The notes under the pieces were generated by a model that was not told where the DNA came from, did not search any database, and saw only the letters and a program-made list of their open reading frames with translations. Shown piece after piece: positions 1 to 6,067 of a stretch of DNA of 64,000 nt. Positions within the stretch are counted from its first letter, which is position 1; every line of letters begins with the position of its first letter. The stretch is from Methylophilus sp. TWE2 (GTDB taxonomy: Bacteria > Pseudomonadota > Gammaproteobacteria > Burkholderiales > Methylophilaceae), in contig NZ_CP012020.1 of NCBI RefSeq assembly GCF_001183865.1, forward strand, positions 2,041,839-2,105,838. Direction: 5' to 3'. Both the position numbers and the translations under genes were made by a program.

Positions 1-22
1 TTTTTTATTTTAGAATTGTGTT

Positions 23-568
23 ATGTCACAAGAGTTGCCGGACAAAGACGAAAATGATCTTTCACTGTTTTATGAAGCAGTGAAAGGCGCTCGCCCGGTG
101 AAAACAAACCGCATTTTGCATACGCCCAAAAAACCGAAACCAATTCCACGACAGCTCATACGCGACGAACAGCAGGCGCTGGTTGACTCTCTCAGTGATC
201 ACTACATACCTGCCCACGAACTCGAAAGCGGCGAAGAGTTGCTGTATTTGCGTGAGGGCCAGTCGCCCATGGTATTGAGCAAGTTGCGCCGCGGTCATTG
301 GGTCGTACAGGCACATATAGACCTCCACGGCCTGATTAGCGATGAAGCGCGCCTGTATGTTTCTGAGTTTATTGCGGATTGCAAAAAACGTGGCTTGCGT
401 TGTGTGCGCATTGTGCACGGCAAAGGCTTGGGCTCACGCAACAAAGAACCTGTACTCAAGCACAAACTACGTAACTGGCTCATGCAAAAAGATGAAGTCA
501 TTGCCTATGCCCAGGCCCGCGCCAACGACGGTGGCAGCGGTGCGGTCATCGTCCTGTTAAAAGCCTGA
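23..568 (+). CDS. Smr-domain protein
   Basis: 181-residue protein with a C-terminal Smr (small MutS-related) domain. The domain runs from about residue 95 to the end and shows the two family motifs: HIDLHG at 98-103 and the glycine-rich loop VHGKGLGS at 131-138. The first 90 residues are charged and proline-containing, as in the short proteobacterial SmrA-like proteins. Smr domains bind and in several cases nick nucleic acid; whether this one cuts DNA or RNA cannot be read from the sequence. The gene is complete, with ATG at 23 only 22 bases inside the window, so its promoter is mostly outside. It stands alone: the next gene is on the opposite strand. Confidence 0.88.
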   Translation: MSQELPDKDENDLSLFYEAVKGARPVKTNRILHTPKKPKPIPRQLIRDEQQALVDSLSDHYIPAHELESGEELLYLREGQSPMVLSKLRRGHWVVQAHIDLHGLISDEARLYVSEFIADCKKRGLRCVRIVHGKGLGSRNKEPVLKHKLRNWLMQKDEVIAYAQARANDGGSGAVIVLLKA

Positions 569-632
569 TTGCTAACACCTGAAAGAAAAGCGCGACGCCG
601 AGACTGACGTCTTGCTTACTCACAGATATTCA

Positions 633-1229
633 TTACCAGTAATCGCGATTGTGGCGCGGACCGTGGCCTCTCATCACTACCGGACGATAGACAGCTGGTG
701 CGGGCATCGGCTGAACCTGCATCATATTTGGTCTGACCTGCACTGCCACATCTATCACCGGGCCAGGATTTCTGTCCATCAGTGTCGAATATTGGCGGCC
801 CTGATATTCATAATTCACCATATAACCGGTGGTCACCGTTTGCCATTGGTCTACCATGGCACATTGTTGAACTGGACGATTGACGATGCGTTCGTTGCCA
901 TAAGTATTCTGGTTACCCACGCGGTCGCCGACGATCGCACCCACACCCGCCCCGACCGCTGCAGCGACAACTTTGCCACTGCCACGACCGATGGTACTCC
1001 CTAGCAAACCACCGGCAACGCCACCGACAATCGCCCCCGTATTGGAACGGTTAGACTCATACACTCGCTCCTGCACATAGGCAGTCTGGCATTCCTGACG
1101 TGGCTGATTGACCTGCTGCACTTGTGGCGCGACTGACAGCACTCTGGCCCGGTCTATATATTCAGCACCGGCAAATGCACTCTGGCTCAGAGCCATCATG
1201 ACTACACTGGATACGATCAGTTTACGCAC
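633..1229 (-). CDS. Glycine-zipper 2TM-domain envelope protein
   Basis: 198-residue exported protein. An N-terminal signal peptide ends near SQSAFA (about residue 20). A glycine-zipper segment follows at about residues 65-107, with GxxxG-type spacing (GAIVGGVAGGLLG and GAGVGAIVGDRVGN), which is the Rickettsia 17-kDa antigen-like/2TM pattern. The rest is polar, with a Pro/Met-rich tail ending in HGPRHNRDYW. There is no lipobox cysteine, so it is probably periplasmic or outer-membrane associated rather than a lipoprotein. Its role is unknown; the family is often linked to envelope stress. It lies just downstream of the Crp/Fnr gene on the same strand, and its upstream region holds a TGTATC palindrome (1332-1349). 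Confidence 0.8.
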   Translation of the reverse strand: MRKLIVSSVVMMALSQSAFAGAEYIDRARVLSVAPQVQQVNQPRQECQTAYVQERVYESNRSNTGAIVGGVAGGLLGSTIGRGSGKVVAAAVGAGVGAIVGDRVGNQNTYGNERIVNRPVQQCAMVDQWQTVTTGYMVNYEYQGRQYSTLMDRNPGPVIDVAVQVRPNMMQVQPMPAPAVYRPVVMRGHGPRHNRDYW

Positions 1230-1309
1230 TCTATTTCTCCTCTTGTGAATGACTGCAAGTTGCAGTTACCTCGTTAACGAGCATTCAATCACGGGAGATG
1301 ACCGACAGA

Positions 1310-1349
1310 TGTATCAGATAAGGTGAAGTTTTGTATCTGACCCGATACA
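1310..1349. promoter_or_regulatory. Candidate operator: TGTATC palindrome and half sites
   Basis: TGTATC at 1332-1337 and GATACA at 1344-1349 form a perfect 6+6 palindrome with a 6-base spacer. A further TGTATCAGATAAG lies at 1310-1322. The cluster lies about 80-120 bases upstream of the glycine-zipper gene start and immediately after the stop codon of the Crp/Fnr-family gene. The same 13-mer recurs at 2129-2141. A role as binding site for the neighbouring regulator is inferred from symmetry, repetition and position only. Confidence 0.45.
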
Positions 1350-1351
1350 GA

Positions 1352-2017
1352 TTACTGGCTACTGTTGGCCAGTTTGAGCAACTCGCCACGCTGCTGGATT
1401 TCAATCACACCACGTCCCATGGTGAGCCAGCCCTTTTGTTCCAGGCGCTTTAACTGACGGCTGATCACTTCGCGGGCGGTGCCTAACTCATCGGCAATCT
1501 GCTGATGGGTGCGTTGTATGGTGTTATTACCCATATCCAGCAGGCACTTCGCCAGGCGCGCATCCAGCGTCTGGAAGGCAACTTCATCCAGCAGCACAAT
1601 CAGGTCACTGATCAATGCACCATAATTTTGCATCACATATTGCCGGAACACCGGCGAATCAATCATCAGCTTATGGAAAATGTTCTCCGGAATGATGACA
1701 TCCTCAATCGGCTCTTCGACAATAGTAGAAGCCGGATACTGGCTATTACCCAGCAGGCAAGTGGTGGTAATGACACAGGTTTCGCCTGCACTCACACGAT
1801 ACAAGACAATTTCACGACCGCTGGCAGACATTTTATACACGCGGGAGCGACCCTTAAGTCGTAGCACATAACCGCTGCAATGATCGCCTTCACGATAGCC
1901 TATGGTACCTATGGGTGCTTCAACAATACGCGCATATTGCGTCAGCAGTTTTTTTGCAGGCTCTTCCAGCACTTCAAGTTCCGGAAACAAGCCTATCCAT
2001 GACAGTGATTGCATCAT
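1352..2017 (-). CDS. Crp/Fnr-family transcriptional regulator
   Basis: 221 residues from the ATG at 2017. That start is preferred over an in-frame TTG at 2092 because a GGGGA Shine-Dalgarno lies six bases upstream and the family begins near this point. The N-terminal half is a cyclic-nucleotide-binding-like beta barrel. The C-terminal winged helix-turn-helix carries the typical segment HQQIADELGTAREVISRQLK. There is no N-terminal cysteine cluster of the FNR iron-sulfur type, so oxygen sensing through [4Fe-4S] is unlikely; the ligand is unknown. It is divergent from the sulfide operon, with a shared 215-base intergenic region. TGTATC-type repeats lie on both sides of the gene, which suggests autoregulation. 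Confidence 0.85.
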   Translation of the reverse strand: MMQSLSWIGLFPELEVLEEPAKKLLTQYARIVEAPIGTIGYREGDHCSGYVLRLKGRSRVYKMSASGREIVLYRVSAGETCVITTTCLLGNSQYPASTIVEEPIEDVIIPENIFHKLMIDSPVFRQYVMQNYGALISDLIVLLDEVAFQTLDARLAKCLLDMGNNTIQRTHQQIADELGTAREVISRQLKRLEQKGWLTMGRGVIEIQQRGELLKLANSSQ

Positions 2018-2128
2018 CCAATATCCCCAATTGATTTTTTTGCGATTGTCACGGCAATACTCAAGCCACCATGCAATCGTTTTATGCGACAAACTTTATC
2101 ATAAATTGATTTGAAAGCATTACCATCC

Positions 2129-2141
2129 TGTATCAGATAAG
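2129..2141. promoter_or_regulatory. Repeated motif TGTATCAGATAAG
   Basis: This 13-base sequence is identical to 1310-1322. It sits about 112 bases upstream of the Crp/Fnr gene start and 92 bases upstream of the divergent ArsR-family gene. It contains the near-palindrome TATC-A-GATA. Probable regulatory site; the binding protein is inferred, not shown. Confidence 0.35.
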
Positions 2142-2232
2142 TGTTAAAGCGTACACAATCTGTGACAACAGGTTTATGATTGAATCTCATATTAAAAACA
2201 CGATAAAAATAAAATGATCTTCAAGGGGTATT

Positions 2233-2580
2233 ATGCAAACTTCAGAGATAGCGGTGGATTTACTTGATCAATTAAGAGCTTCAGCCGATCAGGCCAGCCA
2301 GCTTATGAAAGCCATGGCAAACACTGATCGGCTCATGCTGTTATGTCAGTTGTCGCAAGGTGAAAAATCAGTCAGTGAATTGGAAGCCTGCTTGAATTTA
2401 AGGCAACCCAGCCTGTCACAACAATTAACAGTGTTACGCGAAGCACAACTTGTGATTACCCGCCGTGAAGGCAAAAATGTGTATTACAGTATTGGCAGTC
2501 CAGCCGCTTTAGCGGTTATCCGGGTATTGCATGACGAGTTTTGCCAGAAAGAAGCGTCACCACGCCTCAAAAGTGCATAG
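2233..2580 (+). CDS. ArsR-family regulator of BigR/SqrR persulfide-sensor type
   Basis: 115-residue ArsR/SmtB winged-helix repressor. The HTH spans about residues 45-70 (VSELEACLNLRQPSLSQQL), followed by the wing (REGKNVYYSI). Cysteines are at 38 (MLLCQL), 53 and 104 (DEFCQK). The pair 38/104 matches the positions of the two reactive cysteines in BigR and SqrR, which form a polysulfide bridge when reactive sulfur accumulates and then release DNA. The metal-binding ELCVCDL box of ArsR/SmtB is absent. It is the first gene of an operon with a DUF442 protein and a sulfide:quinone oxidoreductase, exactly the genes BigR/SqrR proteins control. A weak SD (AAGGGG) precedes the ATG. Confidence 0.85.
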   Translation: MQTSEIAVDLLDQLRASADQASQLMKAMANTDRLMLLCQLSQGEKSVSELEACLNLRQPSLSQQLTVLREAQLVITRREGKNVYYSIGSPAALAVIRVLHDEFCQKEASPRLKSA

Positions 2581-2600
2581 AACTAAACGGAATCAAACAT

Positions 2601-3032
2601 ATGGAAATTAAAGAAATAGACCAGCGTTACCGGGTGAGTGACCAGTTAACTACAGCCGACCTGGAGACGCTGGCGGTGCAAGGCGTGAAACTGGTCGTCA
2701 ATTTCAGGCCAGATGGCGAAGGCGGAGAGTCACAACCCGCAAGTACCGAACTTGCCTCAAAGGCAGCAGCCTTGGGCATGGCTTATGCGCACATTCCGGT
2801 GGTGCCTAACCAGGTGAAACCTGAACATGGGCAGCAGCTTAAATCTTTACTGGATGCACACCCTGGGCCTGTACTCGGTTTTTGCCGGACAGGTAACCGT
2901 GCTAACCAGGTGTATCAGCTGGCACAACATGCGCAGCCAGGCTCAACGCCCACCAACCCCAAACCCGCTTGCTGCAGTCAGCCGCCTGAACAGGAAGGCC
3001 TGCTTAACAAAGTCAAAAACTGGTTTAATTAA
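2601..3032 (+). CDS. DUF442/TIGR01244 sulfurtransferase-phosphatase-like protein
   Basis: 143 residues from the ATG at 2601, 20 bases after the repressor stop; an in-frame codon at 2541 would overlap the repressor and add unrelated residues. The fold is that of the beta-lactamase-hydrolase-like N-terminal domain (DUF442), related to dual-specificity phosphatases and rhodaneses. The active-site loop is GFCRTGNRAN with the catalytic cysteine near residue 94. In sulfide operons such proteins are thought to handle persulfide formed by SQR. After the domain comes a proline-rich tail containing a vicinal cysteine pair (PACCSQPP), which is unusual and could be a persulfide or metal site. Confidence 0.82.
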   Translation: MEIKEIDQRYRVSDQLTTADLETLAVQGVKLVVNFRPDGEGGESQPASTELASKAAALGMAYAHIPVVPNQVKPEHGQQLKSLLDAHPGPVLGFCRTGNRANQVYQLAQHAQPGSTPTNPKPACCSQPPEQEGLLNKVKNWFN

Positions 3033-3071
3033 TCCAAAAGTATTTTAAAGTAGTCAGAAAAATTTCATACC

Positions 3072-4298
3072 ATGCAAAAAACCAATTTTGACATTGTGAT
3101 TGTTGGCGGTGGCTCAGCAGGTTGTGCCATTGCAGCCAGCCTGAAAAAGCGTGCCCCCGAACTTGACATTGCCATCATAGAGCCTTCCGAAAAACATTAT
3201 TACCAGCCAGCCTGGACCCTGGTGGGTGCTGGCGAATTCGATGTGCAGAAAACCGTACGCCCGATGGCAGAGTGTATCCCCTCAGGCATTACATGGCTTC
3301 AAGCCGCAGTCACCAATTTTGATCCGGAACAGCAACGGGTCGCAGCGGACAAGCTCGGCAATATCAGCTATCAGCAACTGGTGGTCGCCGCTGGCCTGAA
3401 GCTTCACTGGGAAGGCATTAAAGGTTTAACCGACACTCTGGGCAAAAATGGCGTCACTTCAAACTACAGGGTAGATTTGGCGCCGTATACCTGGCAACTG
3501 GTGCAACAGTTGCAATCCGGTGAAGCGGTATTTACACAACCGCCTATGCCCATTAAATGTGCAGGCGCGCCGCAAAAAGCCCTCTATCTTTCCTGTGCCG
3601 AATGGTTAAGCAAAGGGCAACTAGGCAAGATCAAAGCTTCCTTTTATAGCTCTACCCCAGCATTATTTGGCGTCAAGGAATATGTAGAACCATTGATGCA
3701 ATACATCCGAAAATACCAGGTTGACCTTAAGCTCAATACGACTTTGGTTGAAGTAGACGGCCCAGGCAAAACAGCATGGTTTAATGTGAAAGATACGGAT
3801 GGTAACGTCCAACGCATCAGCAAGTCCTTCGACATGTTGCATGTGGTCCCGCCGCAAACCGCGCCGGACTTTATCAAGCAAAGCCCTCTGGCCAATGCCG
3901 ATGGCTGGGTTGAAGTGGATCAGCACAGCTTGCAACATGCGCGTTACCCCAATATTTTCGGGGTCGGCGATTGCACCAATACACCTAATGCAAAAACAGC
4001 GGCTGCGGCACGAAAACAAGTCGTCATTGCCGCAGAGAATCTTTTGGCTACGCGTGCTGGCCAGGCGCTACCTTCCCGTTATGACGGCTATGGCTCTTGC
4101 CCGCTAACGGTTGAAAAAGGGAAAATCATCCTGGCAGAATTCGGCTATGGCGGCAAGATCGTACCGACGTTTCCCTGGGACTCCACCAAGCCACGCCGCA
4201 GCGCCTGGTGGCTCAAAAAATACCTGTTACCATGCATCTATTGGAACCTGATGCTCAAAGGCCGTGAGTGGCTGGCCCGTTGCGGGGCTTGCGGCTAA
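3072..4298 (+). CDS. sqr: Sulfide:quinone oxidoreductase, type II (SQRDL)-like
   Basis: 408-residue flavoprotein that oxidises sulfide to sulfane sulfur and passes electrons to quinone at the membrane. The FAD-binding motif GGGSAGCAIAA is at 13-23 and the second FAD motif GVGDCTNTPNAKTAAA at 297-312. Two redox cysteines are visible, Cys163 in PIKCAGAPQK and Cys343 in YDGYGSCPL. Both contexts resemble mitochondrial SQRDL (type II) rather than the type I enzymes. The C-terminal segment KKYLLPCIYWNLMLKGREW is amphipathic and suits monotopic membrane attachment. Third gene of the BigR/SqrR-type operon, 39 bases after the DUF442 gene; its end nearly meets the convergent aminopeptidase gene. Confidence 0.9.
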   Translation: MQKTNFDIVIVGGGSAGCAIAASLKKRAPELDIAIIEPSEKHYYQPAWTLVGAGEFDVQKTVRPMAECIPSGITWLQAAVTNFDPEQQRVAADKLGNISYQQLVVAAGLKLHWEGIKGLTDTLGKNGVTSNYRVDLAPYTWQLVQQLQSGEAVFTQPPMPIKCAGAPQKALYLSCAEWLSKGQLGKIKASFYSSTPALFGVKEYVEPLMQYIRKYQVDLKLNTTLVEVDGPGKTAWFNVKDTDGNVQRISKSFDMLHVVPPQTAPDFIKQSPLANADGWVEVDQHSLQHARYPNIFGVGDCTNTPNAKTAAAARKQVVIAAENLLATRAGQALPSRYDGYGSCPLTVEKGKIILAEFGYGGKIVPTFPWDSTKPRRSAWWLKKYLLPCIYWNLMLKGREWLARCGACG

Positions 4299-4304
4299 GC
4301 ACAA

Positions 4305-5768
4305 TTAGGCTTTTTTAGCAGCCAAAAAAACCTGTAGCCATTGCAGGGTCAGCGCGACGCCAAATCCGTTGACCTCACTGGCGACCGCACCCAAGCCTTC
4401 TTTATGGCTATACGAGGAGAGATCGACGTGGCACCAGGGCACGTCCCCCTCAATAAACCTGCCTAAAAACCGCGCCGCCAGAATATGGTCTGCGTCACTG
4501 TCCATGGTGCATTGCTTGATATCTGCAATCTCGCTATCCAGTTCGCTGTCGTAATCCTCTGCATAGGGGAAAGCGACCACACGTTCACCACTGCTGGCAC
4601 CCGCCTCAACCATCTGCTGCGCCAAAGACTCGCGATTGGCCACAATCCCGCTCATGCGTGAGCCCAAGGCAGTTTGCATACTGCCGGTCAGTGTCGCGTA
4701 GTCCAGCATTACGTCTGGCTTCTCACGGCTGGCCAGCGTTAGCGTATCTGCAAGCACCATGCGGCCTTCAGCATCGGTATGGACAATTTCTATCGTCATG
4801 CCATTGAGTGCCGTAATCACATCATTTTGCTTGTAGGCGTTGGGTCCGATATGGTTTTGCGCCAGTGCCAGCCAGCAATCAACATTCATCGCTAACTGCT
4901 GTGCGCTAATAGCCTGCAACACGCCTACGGCTACTGCGCTGCCGTTCATATCCTGATGCATGGCCTGCATATATTTAGCCGACTTTAAATTGTGCCCACC
5001 CGTATCAAAGCAAATCCCCTTGCCCACTAGCGCAAGCGTTTTCTTGGCTTGTGGATGTCGGTAGGAAAGCTTGACGATGGCGGCATCTTGCGGCTCTGAG
5101 CCCTGTGCCACGGCAACAAACGCTCCTGCGCCCAATTGACGGAGCGCTTCCGTGTCCCATTCGGTATATTGCCAGCCCTTTTCATTCGACATGGTTTGCA
5201 AGCACTGACGGTATAAAGCCGGCGTCAGCATATTAGGCGGCGTCATGGTCAGCGCACGGCAGACGGTATTGCCAGCAACCAGCGCGGTGACTTCATCAGC
5301 CCATGCCATATCCGCGACGCCAAATACGCCGATTTCACGTAACTTCTGCCCCGAGTGTTTTTGTTTTAACACTGGCAGCGGTTGCGCATTCACGAGGGTG
5401 ACATAAGCGGCCAGACGGGCAAATAATGATGCATGTTTTTTTGCACAGACCGCCAGTGCGATACGTTCCGGGTGTTCCGCCAGCAGGGGTTTAACAGCGC
5501 TACGCAATGCCGTATTCATGGCAAATGTAGACGATTTCGCTTCCAGCTGGCACACACTGACCAACGTCCCTTCTGCCAGCTCCAGGGTCACTGGCTTTTC
5601 CTTGAGGTCGGTAATATCCAGCCCTGCACGTTTTAGTTTGGCATTGAGCGCATCCGAAAATGGCATGGAAGAAAACAATTTTTCTTCAACCACAATCAGA
5701 ATATGCTTGGCAAAACCTGACAGCAAGGTTGAATTGACTTCGGAATTTTGTGACCACTCGATGCGCAT
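4305..5768 (-). CDS. M17 leucyl aminopeptidase family protein
   Basis: 487 residues from the ATG at 5768 (MRIEWSQNSE); an upstream in-frame start at 5867 would add a hydrophobic stretch not expected in this cytosolic family. The C-terminal catalytic domain has the M17 signature HTDAEGRMVLAD, giving the metal-binding Asp/Glu and the catalytic Arg. The upstream metal/lysine region is GKGICFDTGGHNLKSA. It is close in length to PepA, but the block after FDTGG differs from canonical PepA (GISLKP), so it belongs to a divergent M17 subgroup. It is a two-zinc or manganese exopeptidase by family; the substrate is unknown. It is convergent with sqr and divergent from aceE. Confidence 0.85.
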   Translation of the reverse strand: MRIEWSQNSEVNSTLLSGFAKHILIVVEEKLFSSMPFSDALNAKLKRAGLDITDLKEKPVTLELAEGTLVSVCQLEAKSSTFAMNTALRSAVKPLLAEHPERIALAVCAKKHASLFARLAAYVTLVNAQPLPVLKQKHSGQKLREIGVFGVADMAWADEVTALVAGNTVCRALTMTPPNMLTPALYRQCLQTMSNEKGWQYTEWDTEALRQLGAGAFVAVAQGSEPQDAAIVKLSYRHPQAKKTLALVGKGICFDTGGHNLKSAKYMQAMHQDMNGSAVAVGVLQAISAQQLAMNVDCWLALAQNHIGPNAYKQNDVITALNGMTIEIVHTDAEGRMVLADTLTLASREKPDVMLDYATLTGSMQTALGSRMSGIVANRESLAQQMVEAGASSGERVVAFPYAEDYDSELDSEIADIKQCTMDSDADHILAARFLGRFIEGDVPWCHVDLSSYSHKEGLGAVASEVNGFGVALTLQWLQVFLAAKKA

Positions 5769-5984
5769 ATTGTTAAAAAACACTCTTATATAAAACATTA
5801 AATAAACGTAGCAAATACCTGTAGTTAGGCATGGATTTTTCATGCAAAACTTGACCAAAAGCGCCAAAAAAGAGACACTTACAGCTGATAACTAGGTTGC
5901 TGGGACGCATCAATAATATTCAGCAACGTGATACCATAAAAGCAGTATCCAATTTCGGAATCCCTTCTTGGTAATCAATACTTT

Positions 5985-6030
5985 CTCAGCGCTAGGCATG
6001 GCTCAGTGCTTGATGCTAAGTGCTAGATTA
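5985..6030. repeat. Three degenerate direct repeats upstream of aceE
   Basis: The 299-base gap between the aminopeptidase and aceE (5769-6067) holds no gene. Near its right end are three adjacent imperfect copies of a unit resembling CAGYGCTWGRYAT: CTCAGCGCTAGGCATGG at 5985, CTCAGTGCTTGATGC at 6002 and TAAGTGCTAGATTA at 6017. They end 38 bases before the aceE ATG. The 15-17 base spacing would suit tandem binding of a regulator or simple repeat drift. No clear -35/-10 pair was identified. Confidence 0.4.
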
Positions 6031-6067
6031 TACGCATAGCGACTTAAAACTCGGAGAATCCTCACGC

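Noticed and set aside
612..1004. 130-codon open frame on the plus strand
   Set aside because: Histidine-rich product opposite the glycine-zipper gene, no homology seen; a shadow frame.
2142..2232. SqrR-type operator (ATTC-N8-GAAT) before the BigR/SqrR-type gene
   Set aside because: Only a half site (GAAT in GATTGAATC) and a short CACA-ATC-TGTG dyad are present; not convincing.
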